52,669 nt of DNA from assembly GCA_913052475.1 (NCBI GenBank), contig CAJXEJ010000011.1:1-52669 (forward strand), written 5' to 3'. This document shows, piece by piece, positions 1 to 9,309 of the stretch. The DNA comes from an uncultured Dehalococcoidia bacterium. GTDB lineage: Bacteria > Chloroflexota > Dehalococcoidia > Lucifugimonadales > Lucifugimonadaceae. The notes under the pieces were generated by a model. That model did not search any database. It was not told the DNA's origin and saw only the letters and a list, made by a program, of their open reading frames with translations. The position numbers and the translations under genes are program-made. The number at the start of each line of letters is the position of its first letter. Within the stretch, counting starts at the first letter, position 1.

Positions 1-82
1 AGTTTCCAAACGTCCAAGCTATCAACATCCCAATAGGGATCATCATGAAGGCGAATCGGATGATTAGTTTTTCTCTGTCCAT
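1..82 (-). CDS. N-terminus of a membrane protein, cut by window edge
   Basis: An ATG on the minus strand at 80-82 opens a frame that stays open to the window edge (27 codons). It reads MDREKLIIRF followed by a hydrophobic run (AFMMIPIGMLIAWTFG), so a short charged head is followed by a signal anchor or first transmembrane segment. No family can be named from so little. A tandem 11-bp repeat lies 30-51 bp upstream of the start and may control it. The frame could be chance, but the charged-then-hydrophobic pattern is typical of a real N-terminus. Confidence 0.4.
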   Translation of the reverse strand, partial: MDREKLIIRFAFMMIPIGMLIAWTFGN

Positions 83-111
83 GATGGGGATTGCCTATTT
101 ATTTGGTCGTA

Positions 112-133
112 TTGCTGTAACTTTGCTGTAACT
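112..133. repeat. Perfect tandem 11-bp direct repeat, operator-like
   Basis: The 11-mer TTGCTGTAACT occurs twice head to tail (112-122 and 123-133). On the minus strand this places two GTTACAG blocks 11 bp apart, one helical turn, just upstream of the leftward gene starting at 82. Direct repeats with 11-bp periodicity are the arrangement bound by PhoB/PhoP-type response regulators. Whether this is a Pho box is inference, since the sequence is not an exact match to a known consensus. Confidence 0.4.
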
Positions 134-183
134 TCGCGAAAAGCCCCCACATTTCTGCGAGGACTCTTCAGTTCAAGTTCAGT

Positions 184-258
184 TGGAGCGGAAGAGGAGA
201 TTCGAACTCCCGACCCTCTCCTTGGCAAGGAGATGCTCTACCACTGAGCCACTTCCGC
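184..258 (-). tRNA. tRNA-Gly (GCC)
   Basis: The minus strand folds into a complete cloverleaf. The acceptor is GCGGAAG paired with CTTCCGC, the anticodon stem-loop CTCCTTGCCAAGGAG carries anticodon GCC, and the T-arm has GTTCGAATC. A discriminator U and an encoded CCA end the gene at 184-186. Length is 75 nt including CCA. No neighbouring tRNA forms an operon with it. Confidence 0.95.
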
Positions 259-450
259 TGGTGCCTTCAACAGTAAGCATTCTCGGGCATATGGTCAAGG
301 TCGGGTGAGGTTTTTACTGTGGAATTCGTATGATCGTGTGCGATCGTTGAGCGGATCGACGAGGCACGGCCCACAGTGGAGGGATACTTCGTACTCTTTC
401 GAAATCCTGAATCGAGTTCATGATGACGATTCAGATTGTTACGTTATGCA

Positions 451-1656
451 CTAAAACCGCTTGAAGAGTTCCCAGCAGGCGGCGAGTGGGTGGTAGTCGG
501 TTTTAGATGGGGGACTTTTGAGGTTGTCGTATCGCTGATTGTTGGAGTCGAGAATTCGATACCAACCGCCGTGTTGCTGATCGACGAGGTTTTCGAGCGA
601 CCATTTCCATGTTCGGTCGTACCAGTCCCAGTAGGTTTGATTACCGGTTCGGTTGGCGAGTATTCCGGCTGCCGCGATTGTTTCTGAGAGGACCCAGTAA
701 TAGCGATCTGTGTCAATGATTGTGCCGCCGGGGTGCATTGAGTAGTTGAAACCGCCATTGGCGTGATCCCAGCCTTTTTCAACGGCACCACCGAATAATT
801 TTTGCGCCTGGGGGAGCATCCAATCCTGAGGATTGTGCTCTTCGAGGATGAGGAGAAGCTTCGCCCACTCGCTCCAGTGTCCGAGGTTGTAGCCGTAGGG
901 TCGGAACAGGTTTTTCGGATCGTCGAGGTTGTACTGCCAGTCGATCGACCAGTCTTCACCGTAGTGTTCCCAGATCATGCCGTCGGACTGGCTGGTGAGA
1001 TCGATGCATACCCGCTTTGCCAGCGTTGTCGCTCGTTCGATGTAGCGTCGTTCACCGGTCGCTTCGTAGGCGGCAATCATTGCTTCGCAGGTGTGCATGT
1101 TTGCGTTCTGGCCACGATAAGGATCGATCACCGACCAACCGGGTGAGATTTCGTCGACGTAGAGTTCGTCGTTGAAGCGCCAGAATCGTTGCTCCATGAG
1201 ATCGAATGTTTCAGCGAGCGGTTGGGCGGCTTCTTCGATACCAGCTTTCTGCGCGGTTGCGTAGGCAAGAAGCACGAACGCGTGACCGTAGCAATGGTTG
1301 GTTGCGTCTTCGATTTCGAGACCGTTGAGAACCCAAGCGTAGCCGCCGGTCGACTGGCGGTGGTGTTTTTGGAGGAATCTTATTCCGTGACGGGCCGCAT
1401 CGAGATATTCGGGTTTGTTGAGCATCATGGCGGCTGTGGCGAAGACGTAGACAAAACGGCATGTGCCGACGAGGTGCTTAGTTTGGTCATCGTAGATTGA
1501 GCCGTCATCACGAAATTGGTTGATGTAGCCACCGAGATCGTTGTCGATGCACGCGGGGTAGTAAAAGTCGACGATGGCTTCGACTTGCGAGGTGAGGAAG
1601 GACAGGGAGCGGTAATTGGGTTGGTTGGTGTGACTAGGTTGTTCGGTGTTTGGCAT
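451..1656 (-). CDS. AGE-family sugar epimerase/isomerase
   Basis: A 401-residue protein of the N-acylglucosamine 2-epimerase superfamily, an (alpha/alpha)6 barrel whose members interconvert sugars at C2 (N-acetylglucosamine/mannosamine, mannose/fructose, cellobiose). Supporting blocks are HLVGTCRFVYVFA near residue 61, CYGHAFVLLAYA near 121, NANMHTCEAMIAAYE near 185, and HWSEWAKLLL near 260, which hold the conserved Arg and His residues of the active-site cleft. Length is normal. It is the last gene of a leftward run, 71 bp after the MDR reductase. The exact substrate is not readable; mannose isomerase-like or epimerase are both possible. Confidence 0.85.
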   Translation of the reverse strand: MPNTEQPSHTNQPNYRSLSFLTSQVEAIVDFYYPACIDNDLGGYINQFRDDGSIYDDQTKHLVGTCRFVYVFATAAMMLNKPEYLDAARHGIRFLQKHHRQSTGGYAWVLNGLEIEDATNHCYGHAFVLLAYATAQKAGIEEAAQPLAETFDLMEQRFWRFNDELYVDEISPGWSVIDPYRGQNANMHTCEAMIAAYEATGERRYIERATTLAKRVCIDLTSQSDGMIWEHYGEDWSIDWQYNLDDPKNLFRPYGYNLGHWSEWAKLLLILEEHNPQDWMLPQAQKLFGGAVEKGWDHANGGFNYSMHPGGTIIDTDRYYWVLSETIAAAGILANRTGNQTYWDWYDRTWKWSLENLVDQQHGGWYRILDSNNQRYDNLKSPPSKTDYHPLAACWELFKRF

Positions 1657-1680
1657 TGGACGATTGGACTTACCCTATAG

Positions 1681-1703
1681 CTCCCTCCCTTGAAGAGAGG
1701 GAG
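1681..1703. repeat. Polypyrimidine/polypurine hairpin repeat, copy 1
   Basis: CTCCCTC at 1681-1687 pairs with GAGGGAG at 1697-1703 across a TTGAAG-containing loop. It lies in the gap between the AGE epimerase and the MDR reductase. A closely similar block (TAGCT, pyrimidine arm, TTTGAAG, purine arm) occurs at 21783-21809 and a looser version at 20668-20687, so this looks like a dispersed intergenic repeat. Confidence 0.5.
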
Positions 1704-1727
1704 GATTCGCTGCAATTTGCGCCCCCG

Positions 1728-2738
1728 CTACTCGCTGACTCTTACTAGTAGCTTGCCAAAATTTTTGCCCTTTAGGAGGCCAATGAAAGCTTCGGGGGCG
1801 TTTTCGAAGCCGTCGACGATGTCTTCTTTGTACTTGATAGTGCCTTCTTTGATCCAGTTGGAGATTCGAGCGCGGGCGATCTCGTGCTGGAGTTCGAAGT
1901 CGTAGACGAGGAAGCCTTCGACGGTGGTGCGGGTACGGATGAGAGTTGCGAGATTGCGAGGTCCTTGCGGTGGCGTCGAGGCGTTGTACTGCGAGATTTG
2001 GCCACAGATGGCGACTCGCGACTTCAGCGCGAGATTCTCGAATACGGCATCGGAGATTGGGCCACCGACGTTGTCGAAGTAGCAATCGATACCGTTCGGA
2101 GACAGCCGAGCAAGTTCTTCAGAAACGTTTTGGGTTTTGTAGTTGATTGCAGCATCGAAGTCGAGTTCTTTCACGGTGTATTTGCACTTTTCATCGCTAC
2201 CGGCGATCCCGATCACGAAACAGCCGTTGATCTTGCCGATTTGACCGACTACTGCGCCGACCGCACCGGATGCTGCCGAAACAACCAAAGTGTCGCCAGC
2301 TCTTGGTTTCAGGACGTCGAGCAGGCCGAAGTACGCGGTCATACCCGGCATGCCGAGAATTCCAACCGCTGTTGAGATCGACCCGAGATCTGGGTCGACG
2401 GGTTTTGCGATGTGTGCTCCGATCGCTGCCCATTCCTGCCAACCGATGCTTGCTCGGACCGTGTCTCCGACCTCAAATAACGGGGATTCGCTTTGTTCGA
2501 CACGCGCTACAACTTCGCCGGTCATGACATCGCCGATCTCGAGTGGTGTTGAGTACGAGGGACCAGATCGCATGCGGCCTCGCATATAGGGGTCGAGGCT
2601 CATGTAGAGAGTGCGAATCAGTACCTCGCCGTGTTTCGGCTCAGGGATTGGAGATTCGGTTATTGCGAAGTGCTCGGGTGTCGGCTCGCCGGTCGGTCGA
2701 CTCGCCATGGTCCATGCTTGGTTTGTTCCGTTGGGCAT
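1728..2738 (-). CDS. Zinc-less MDR-family NADP-dependent oxidoreductase
   Basis: A 336-residue medium-chain reductase of the leukotriene B4 dehydrogenase/prostaglandin reductase/CurA group, which reduces the double bond of alpha,beta-unsaturated ketones and aldehydes with NADPH. The protein opens MPNGTNQAW. It has the GILGMPGMTAYFGLL block, the nucleotide-binding AASGAVGAVVGQIGK turn, and DCYFDNVGG. The Cys and His ligands of zinc alcohol dehydrogenases are absent. I chose the ATG at 2736-2738 because an AAGAGAG ribosome site sits just before it; an in-frame ATG at 2813 would overlap hyuA. It belongs to the leftward catabolic run. Confidence 0.88.
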   Translation of the reverse strand: MPNGTNQAWTMASRPTGEPTPEHFAITESPIPEPKHGEVLIRTLYMSLDPYMRGRMRSGPSYSTPLEIGDVMTGEVVARVEQSESPLFEVGDTVRASIGWQEWAAIGAHIAKPVDPDLGSISTAVGILGMPGMTAYFGLLDVLKPRAGDTLVVSAASGAVGAVVGQIGKINGCFVIGIAGSDEKCKYTVKELDFDAAINYKTQNVSEELARLSPNGIDCYFDNVGGPISDAVFENLALKSRVAICGQISQYNASTPPQGPRNLATLIRTRTTVEGFLVYDFELQHEIARARISNWIKEGTIKYKEDIVDGFENAPEAFIGLLKGKNFGKLLVRVSE

Positions 2739-2775
2739 ATTTCTCTCTTGGTTCTGTTGGTTACTGAACAGATCG

Positions 2776-4908
2776 TCAGTTGTTGTGTTCGATTCCGAGG
2801 TTTCCAAAGTCATCCACTCTGAGAGTCCACCCGGGATGAATTACGGTAGTGCAATCGGGTTCTTCGATAATCGCGGGACCTGTGAACATGGCTCCCGCGG
2901 GAAGTTTGGAACGATCATATACCGGTGTTTGTGCGATGCCGTTTTCATCCGAAGATTCGGCGAAGTAGACCGGGCGATTGCCTTTGATGGCAGTTGAAGC
3001 GTCGGTACTGGTATTGTTGAGCCTGTGCATTTTAGGTCGGGCGATTTTACCAACGGTTGTCAGGCGTAAATTGACAAGCTCGACCGGTTCATCGTTTGCA
3101 CGAAACCCATACGCCATTTCGTGGGCGTTATGGAACGATTCTGTGAGATTGCTTAGCCATGCAGCGTCTATATTGCCACTTTCCGAAGCGGGTACGCTGA
3201 GCTCGAAGCTCTGGCCCCAATAACGCATTTCGATGGCTCGTTCGAATACCGGTTCGCCGGATGCAGACGTAGCAATTTTGTGTGCTTCGCGACCGGCGGT
3301 TTCCAGCCGCGCGAACTTGTCGGCAATGCGTGAGGGATCGATCTCATCAGCACGAACGATCAGTGTTGTTGATCCTTCCATACGGACGTCGGTAACGAGG
3401 AGCCCAAGTGCGGACGCTGTGCCGGGTCCGAGCGGGATGAGCACGCGCGGAATTCCTGCCTGCTCGGCGAGCCGTACGGCGTGAGCGGGGCCGGCTCCCC
3501 CGAACGCAACAAGCATAAAATCGCGGGGGTCGTGGCCTCGTTGCACCGATACAAGGCGCAGTGCGTTGACCATTGCGGTATTGGCGATCTCGACGATGCC
3601 GTGCGCTGCCTCTTCGATCGACAGGCTGAGCGGATCGGCGCAGTGGGTGCGAACGGCTTTTCGAGCTGCATCAAGGTCGAGTGACATCTCGCCCCCGGCG
3701 AAGTAGGCGGGATCGAGTCGACCGAGGACGAGGTTGGCGTCGGTGATCGTTGGCTCATCGCCGCCGAGTCCGTAGCAGACAGGTCCGGGATCGGCACCTG
3801 ACGAGTGTGGTCCGACCCGAAGCGCACCACCGGAATCGATCCAGGCGATCGAGCCGCCACCGGCACCGATTTCTACAAGGTCGACGACGGGCGTCCTGAT
3901 CGGATAGCCTGAGGCTCCACCGAAGGCACCGGTACCACTCTGGGCAGCGCCACCGACGCTGTAGTCCTTGGTGATGTTCGGCTGACCGTTGCGAATAAGG
4001 CTGGCCTTGGCGGTGGTGCCACCCATGTCGAAAGAAATCACGTTGGGGTGGCCGAGTGCTGAGCCGAGCGAAGCGGCGGCGACGGCTCCGGCGGCAGGTC
4101 CTGATTCGACCATGAAGACCGGGTTTTCAGACGCTGCCGCGGCAGGGTAGACGCCACCGCTGGACTGCATGACGAGTAGTTCGGATGTCACGCCGACAGC
4201 ATGGAGCTTTTCGATGATCGATGCGAGATAGGTGCTGACAATCGGCGCAACCGACGAGTTGATAACTGTCGTTGAGGCTCTGAGGTATTCCCTGAACTCG
4301 GGAACAACGTCGGAGGATAGCGAGATGATGACACCTGGGAGTTTTTCCGCAATTGCCTTGCCGATGCGCTGCTCGTGATCGGGATTGCGGTAGGAATGGA
4401 GCAGGCAAACGGCTACGGCCTCGACGTTCGATTCGGCGATCTGATCGACTACTTTCGCCAACGCTGCCTCATCGAGAGGCGTTACGACTTCGCCTTTTGC
4501 ATCGAGTCGTTCAGGAACTTCGAAGCAGAGTTGGCGCGGGACAAGTGGAGCCGGCTTTTCAAACTGCAGATCGTAGAGAGAAGGGCGGATCTGACGGGCG
4601 ATTTCGAGCATGTCCCGAAAGCCTTCGGTGGTGACGAACGCCGTCTTCGCTGTCTTGCCTTCGATGATGGCATTGGTCGCCACGGTCGTTGCGTGAACAA
4701 CGTGTTCGATCGCTTCGGGGCCGACTGAATCGTCGAGGTCGAGTAGTTTCTGAACGGCTGCGATGAATCCAGATGCAGGATCGGCGGGGGTGGTCAACAC
4801 CTTCGAGGTTGTGACCTGCCCGGTGGCTGAATCGACCAACGTTCCATCGGTGAAAGTACCACCAATATCGACGCCGATTCTGAATCGACCTTCAGGAGTG
4901 GTGGTCAA
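2776..4908 (-). CDS. hyuA: Hydantoinase/oxoprolinase A subunit
   Basis: A 710-residue protein of the HyuA family, the actin-like ATPase subunit of ATP-dependent hydantoinases and 5-oxoprolinases; acetone carboxylase beta is a relative. Near the N-terminus IGVDIGGTFTDGT is the family phosphate-binding turn. Further in are HATTVATNAIIEG, FDMGGTTAKASLI and LVAFGGAGPAHAVRLAEQAG. The start is TTG at 4906-4908 behind GAGGAAA, and it overlaps the stop of the preceding hyuB as TTGA, implying coupled translation. It probably forms a complex with one or both HyuB paralogues to open a cyclic amide. The natural substrate cannot be read from sequence. Confidence 0.92.
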   Translation of the reverse strand: MTTTPEGRFRIGVDIGGTFTDGTLVDSATGQVTTSKVLTTPADPASGFIAAVQKLLDLDDSVGPEAIEHVVHATTVATNAIIEGKTAKTAFVTTEGFRDMLEIARQIRPSLYDLQFEKPAPLVPRQLCFEVPERLDAKGEVVTPLDEAALAKVVDQIAESNVEAVAVCLLHSYRNPDHEQRIGKAIAEKLPGVIISLSSDVVPEFREYLRASTTVINSSVAPIVSTYLASIIEKLHAVGVTSELLVMQSSGGVYPAAAASENPVFMVESGPAAGAVAAASLGSALGHPNVISFDMGGTTAKASLIRNGQPNITKDYSVGGAAQSGTGAFGGASGYPIRTPVVDLVEIGAGGGSIAWIDSGGALRVGPHSSGADPGPVCYGLGGDEPTITDANLVLGRLDPAYFAGGEMSLDLDAARKAVRTHCADPLSLSIEEAAHGIVEIANTAMVNALRLVSVQRGHDPRDFMLVAFGGAGPAHAVRLAEQAGIPRVLIPLGPGTASALGLLVTDVRMEGSTTLIVRADEIDPSRIADKFARLETAGREAHKIATSASGEPVFERAIEMRYWGQSFELSVPASESGNIDAAWLSNLTESFHNAHEMAYGFRANDEPVELVNLRLTTVGKIARPKMHRLNNTSTDASTAIKGNRPVYFAESSDENGIAQTPVYDRSKLPAGAMFTGPAIIEEPDCTTVIHPGWTLRVDDFGNLGIEHNN

Positions 4909-6680
4909 GATTGTTTCCTCAAATTGATAAGGGCGGTTCTAACTTTGCTTGTGGCTGACTCGTTGATTTCATTCGTGTTTTCGTCGATCACGACACCATA
5001 GATATCTCGTGCCCGCTGATGGTTGATTTTGCCTCCAACAACATCCTTGAGAACAGCGTTGGGATTGCGCTCGATTGGAGGGCCGTAGCCGCCGCCACCA
5101 GGAGTTTGGAAGCTCACGGTATCGCCGGGTTTGAGTTCGATTACGCACTTCGAGGTGAGTTCGCTTGCTTCTTCGTTGGGATGATCGGGATTCAGGATGT
5201 AGAACGCCTTGCGACCGTCCATTCCGCCGAAAATTCCTTTGGGCCCCTGAATATCTCGATCAGAAAGAACGGTGAAGGTCGCTGGGTCGTCTGGAAAGTG
5301 GTAATCACGGCGCATACCGAGTCCGCCACGGAATTTTCCTGGACCCTCGGAGTTTTCGATCAGCGAGAGGCGAGACACTCGCATCGGGAAGTGCGATTCA
5401 ACCTCTTCGACAGGAGCGTTTTCAGTGTTTTGCCCGTGTTGTTGCACGGCGTCGGGGCCATCGGAAGTTGCCCTTGCTCCGTAGCCGCCAGCGAGTGCTT
5501 CGTAGTTGCAGTGATATTCGCCGTTTTTGTTGTCAATAATTCCGAAACCAGCCTGCGCCATCATGGCTTTTGTTGCGGCGGCAACTTTGCCGGGCATGCC
5601 GGGAGAGAACGCCTTGAACAGCAGGTCGTTAATACGAACCTGAGTCTCCCAGCCGCCGACGACTGGAGCAGGGTGAACAGCGTGGACGACCGTGCCGGGT
5701 TTGGCGTTCATCTTGATGTGGCGATAGAAACCGTCGTTCACCGGCATATCGGGAGCCATCAGTGCCCTTAGGGCGTACGCACACGCCGAGAACGTCATTG
5801 CCTTAGTCGAGTTAACTGGCGCTCGGCGTTGCGGATCACAACCATCGAGATCGAAGAAGACCGACTCACCATCGACGATGATTTCTACTTTGAGCTTTAC
5901 AACGTTGTCGGTAAAACCGTCGTAGTCGAGGAAGCCTTCGGCTCCATAAACACCATCGGGGATGTTTGCGATTTCAGATCGAGTACGACGATCTGTGTAA
6001 TCGACTACCGCTGCGACGTACCGGTCGAAATCGCTGATGCCGTACTTTTCGACAAGATCGATGAGTCGACGGGCGCCGACCGTGTTGGCGGCGACCTGCG
6101 CTCTGAAGTCACCGGTTGTGACTCGCTTCGACCGAATCTGTGAGAGGAGAAGTTTGAATACATCTTCGTTCATCTCACCCCGCTTCACGAGCTTGACTGG
6201 AGGGATGATCACGCCTTCCTGGAATATTTCTTGAAAGGGTCCGATGGAAGCTGGTGCGCCACCTCCAACATCGACGTGGTGGGCTAGTGATGCCACATAG
6301 CCGACGAGTTTGTCGTTGTGGTGGACGGGACCGAAGACGGTTACGTCGTTGAGGTGAGATCCACCGCCGAACGGGTTGTTGACCACCAGCATGTCACCGG
6401 GTTCAAGATTTTCGGCTCCATAGGTCTTTACCGATGTGGGAATGAGTTCGACGAATGATCCGAGGTGGACAGGTTGGGTGAACGCCTGGGAGATGGCTCG
6501 GCAGTTGCGGTCGAAAAAAGCGCAGGAAAAATCCTGTCTCGTCTTCACGTTTGTCGAGTAGGCGGATCGGCGGAGGGCGGCAGCCATTTCTTCGGCTACC
6601 TGCGGCAGGGCGGAGCGGACGACTTCGAACTGGATCGGATCGACATGCGAGGCGAGGTATTTTGCGGGTTCACCGGCCAC
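4905..6680 (-). CDS. hyuB: Hydantoinase B subunit, copy 1
   Basis: A 591-residue HyuB-family subunit, the partner of HyuA in ATP-dependent ring opening of hydantoins or oxoprolines. Diagnostic stretches are ALRRSAYSTNVKTRQDFSCA, QAFTQPVHLGSF, GDMLVVNNPFGGGSHLND, HHVDVGGGAPASIG, and the C-terminal TPGGGGYGPP loop. The start is GTG at 6678-6680 with GAGGA 8 nt upstream, and it overlaps the end of the second hyuB by 11 bp. It is clearly homologous along its full length to the adjacent copy. Two B-type genes beside one A gene suggest either a mixed complex or two substrate specificities. Confidence 0.92.
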   Translation of the reverse strand: MAGEPAKYLASHVDPIQFEVVRSALPQVAEEMAAALRRSAYSTNVKTRQDFSCAFFDRNCRAISQAFTQPVHLGSFVELIPTSVKTYGAENLEPGDMLVVNNPFGGGSHLNDVTVFGPVHHNDKLVGYVASLAHHVDVGGGAPASIGPFQEIFQEGVIIPPVKLVKRGEMNEDVFKLLLSQIRSKRVTTGDFRAQVAANTVGARRLIDLVEKYGISDFDRYVAAVVDYTDRRTRSEIANIPDGVYGAEGFLDYDGFTDNVVKLKVEIIVDGESVFFDLDGCDPQRRAPVNSTKAMTFSACAYALRALMAPDMPVNDGFYRHIKMNAKPGTVVHAVHPAPVVGGWETQVRINDLLFKAFSPGMPGKVAAATKAMMAQAGFGIIDNKNGEYHCNYEALAGGYGARATSDGPDAVQQHGQNTENAPVEEVESHFPMRVSRLSLIENSEGPGKFRGGLGMRRDYHFPDDPATFTVLSDRDIQGPKGIFGGMDGRKAFYILNPDHPNEEASELTSKCVIELKPGDTVSFQTPGGGGYGPPIERNPNAVLKDVVGGKINHQRARDIYGVVIDENTNEINESATSKVRTALINLRKQS

Positions 6681-8391
6681 TGCGTAATTCCTCAGTTGCT
6701 AGGTCATCCACTTGCTGTGTGATCGAATCAACCACCACGCCATATCTCTCACGTGCTCGTTCAGCAGAGATTTTGCCCTGTAGCACGTCAGCCAGAACCG
6801 CCCCTGGATCCCGCTTGTATGGTGCACCGTAACCACCGCCACCAGACGTTCGATAGCTGATTACTTCGCCCGGTTGTAACTGGACCGTTGTTTTTGATGA
6901 GAGACGTTCTTCGGCACCGTTTTTGATGAGGGCATAAACGGACGTGCTGCCACGCTCGCCTTCGAAGAGTCCACGAGGTCCGAGCTTGTCACGGTCGGCG
7001 AGGATCGTGAAGGTTGCTTCTTCAGGGAACATGTAGTCGCGTCTTAGGCCTAGTCCGCCTCGAAACTCGCCAGGGCCCTCTGAATCGGGGACAAGCTCGT
7101 AACGAGTGATTCGAACGGGGTAGTTGGATTCGGTTTCCTCGACCGGGGCGTTCTCGGTGTTCTGGCCGTGGGACTGCACTGCGTCGGGCCCGTCTGAGGT
7201 TGAGCGTGCTCCATAGCCGCCAGCGAGGGTTTCGAGGAAGCAGTAGTACTCGCCCGTCTCGTGGTTTTCGCCGCCAAAGCCCGAATGGCACTGCATTGAT
7301 TTTGTCCCGGCACAAACGGCATCGGGCAGGGCAGGTGCGAGGGCTTCGAAGATCAAATCGTTCAGGCGAACATGGGTCTCCCAGCCGCCGACTACCGGAG
7401 CGGGGTGGACGCAGTTTGTGACGTTTCCTTCGGGGGCGTTGACATGGACATATCGGTAGAAGCCATCGTTCACGGGGAGATCGCGATCCATGAGGGCACG
7501 GAGCGCGTAGGCGCAGGCGGAAAACGTCTGGGCGAAGGTTGAGTTCACGGGCGCACGACGTTGCGGATCGGAACCGGTGGTGTCGAACTGTACTCCATCG
7601 TCATCGATGGTCACTTTTACGGCGAGGTTGACCACTTCGTCGGTGAAGCCATCGTTGTCGACAAAGCCTTTGGCTTCGAAGACACCTTTCGGAAGCTTGG
7701 CGACTTCGGCGCGTGTGCGGCGGTCGGTGTATTCGATTATTTCGTCGATGTAGTGATCGAACTCGCCGATGCCGTAGCGGTCGATTATTTCGTTGATACG
7801 TAGAGCACCGGTTCGGTTGGACGCGATCTGTGCTCGGAAATCGCCAGTTGTTTCGTGTTTCGAACGGATTTGCGAGAGAACAAGTCGGAACAGATCGTCA
7901 TCAAGCTCGCCTTTATTCACGAGCTTGATCGGCGGAATGATGATCCCTTCTTGAAAAACCTCCCGAAAGGCTCCGACGGAAGCGGGTGCGCCGCCGCCGA
8001 CATCGACGTGGTGGGCGAGACAGGCGGTGTAGCCGACGAGTTGGTCGTGGTGGTAGACGGGACCAATGAGCGAGATGTCGTTCAGGTGAACTCCACCGCC
8101 GTAGGGATCGTTCGACAAAATCATGTCGCCAGGGCCGAGGTTTTCGACGCCATAGCGGTGGACGGCTAACGGGACGTGTCGCACGAATGATCCGAGGTGG
8201 ACTGGCTGGGTGAACGCCTGGGCGACTGATCGGAGATCTTTATCGAAGAAGGCGCAGGAGAAGTCCTGACGGGTCTTCACATTGGTCGAATAGGCGGAAC
8301 GTCGAAGGGCGATCGCCATCTCCTCCGCAGCCTGCGTGAGGGCGTTGCGGATTACCTCGAACTTGATCGGATCGACGGCAGCCGTGGTCAT
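6670..8391 (-). CDS. hyuB: Hydantoinase B subunit, copy 2
   Basis: A 573-residue HyuB paralogue of the downstream gene. It keeps the same framework (ALRRSAYSTNVKTRQDFSCA, AFTQPVHLGSFV, GGGVHLNDISLIGPV, HHVDVGGGAPASVG, TSGGGGYGAP) with differences spread through the rest, so the duplication is old and both copies appear functional. ATG at 8389-8391. It lies 70 bp after the metallo-hydrolase gene and overlaps the next hyuB by 11 bp, consistent with one transcript. Confidence 0.92.
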   Translation of the reverse strand: MTTAAVDPIKFEVIRNALTQAAEEMAIALRRSAYSTNVKTRQDFSCAFFDKDLRSVAQAFTQPVHLGSFVRHVPLAVHRYGVENLGPGDMILSNDPYGGGVHLNDISLIGPVYHHDQLVGYTACLAHHVDVGGGAPASVGAFREVFQEGIIIPPIKLVNKGELDDDLFRLVLSQIRSKHETTGDFRAQIASNRTGALRINEIIDRYGIGEFDHYIDEIIEYTDRRTRAEVAKLPKGVFEAKGFVDNDGFTDEVVNLAVKVTIDDDGVQFDTTGSDPQRRAPVNSTFAQTFSACAYALRALMDRDLPVNDGFYRYVHVNAPEGNVTNCVHPAPVVGGWETHVRLNDLIFEALAPALPDAVCAGTKSMQCHSGFGGENHETGEYYCFLETLAGGYGARSTSDGPDAVQSHGQNTENAPVEETESNYPVRITRYELVPDSEGPGEFRGGLGLRRDYMFPEEATFTILADRDKLGPRGLFEGERGSTSVYALIKNGAEERLSSKTTVQLQPGEVISYRTSGGGGYGAPYKRDPGAVLADVLQGKISAERARERYGVVVDSITQQVDDLATEELRSGR

Positions 8392-8461
8392 GGTGGGGCG
8401 ATGATAGCTGGTGCGAACTCAGATCGGTGAATATTCCGGTTCAAGCCACCCCGAATCTTCT

Positions 8462-9304
8462 CTACAGCGGTTTCCACTCCGATTTTCCGCCTTCAGACAC
8501 GACCTTGCCAATACTCGATCCAGTTGCCAGATGGCCGGTGAGCACGATCCACTTCTGGGTTGAGGCGAGCATTAACAGACTTTTTCGTGATTGAGTCGAC
8601 ATCGCAGTGTTCCAGTCGAACGTCGGGCACCAGTTTTGTTCGGTCACCTGGGCTACGCTGTGGAACAGGTCGCCCGTGATAACGCCGGTCGTTCCGCCTG
8701 ATTCGATCAGTACGCACTGGTGACCCGGTGTGTGCCCGTTTGTCGGCAGGGTGGAAATCCCGGGCGCGATTTGCTCAACGCCGGTGATCAGCTTCAAAGC
8801 GCCGAGTGCCTCGAGGGGTTTGACTGATTTATCGAATGGCGGATTTTCGTTTTCTGGCTTTGAGTAGTACTCCCAGTCGCGAGAGGCGATCCAGTGGGTT
8901 GCGTTCGGGAAAGTCAGCCGAGGTGTATCGCCATCGTAGGTCACGTTCCAGCCGATGTGATCGCCGTGGCAGTGGGTTGTGACCACGACGTCGACGTCTT
9001 TCGGTTGAACGCCGAGAGCGACAAGGTTTTGGAGAAGTTTGCCTGGTTCACCAGTGTGCTCGTTGACCACGTCTCCCATTCCGGCATCAACGAGGATTGT
9101 CGGTTCCTTTCCGTTCGTCGCCCGAATGAGATGTCCACGCCAGTCGGGATGCCACTTGTCATCGGCTGTAAGGGCGATCGAACGGTACGGATCCCAAGCC
9201 TCGGGTGGTACGTCTGGGAACACCATCGCAGGGTCGCGTGGAACCGAGGGGCCATCGAGGACAGCCGTAATTTCGTAATCGCCAATAACGAGTGACGTGA
9301 TCAT
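8462..9304 (-). CDS. Metallo-beta-lactamase-fold hydrolase
   Basis: A 280-residue MBL-fold enzyme. The metal site is visible as THCHGDHIGWN (HxHxDH), then GHTPGHQC (third His), TGDLFH (bridging Asp) and a late LTGHLA. This is the layout of lactonase/hydrolase-type MBL proteins. The protein begins MITSLVIGDYEIT at the ATG at 9302-9304, only 5 bp after the upstream RraA-like gene. A longer start at 9343 exists but would run into that gene. In this operon it may open a lactone or hydrolyse an ester or amide next to the hydantoinase; the substrate is unknown. Confidence 0.85.
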   Translation of the reverse strand: MITSLVIGDYEITAVLDGPSVPRDPAMVFPDVPPEAWDPYRSIALTADDKWHPDWRGHLIRATNGKEPTILVDAGMGDVVNEHTGEPGKLLQNLVALGVQPKDVDVVVTTHCHGDHIGWNVTYDGDTPRLTFPNATHWIASRDWEYYSKPENENPPFDKSVKPLEALGALKLITGVEQIAPGISTLPTNGHTPGHQCVLIESGGTTGVITGDLFHSVAQVTEQNWCPTFDWNTAMSTQSRKSLLMLASTQKWIVLTGHLATGSSIGKVVSEGGKSEWKPL

Positions 9305-9309
9305 GTGGT

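Noticed and set aside
5019-5771. 250-codon open frame on the plus strand
   Set aside because: Lies fully antisense to hyuB, with no family resemblance and no ribosome site; a shadow of the codon pattern in the real gene.
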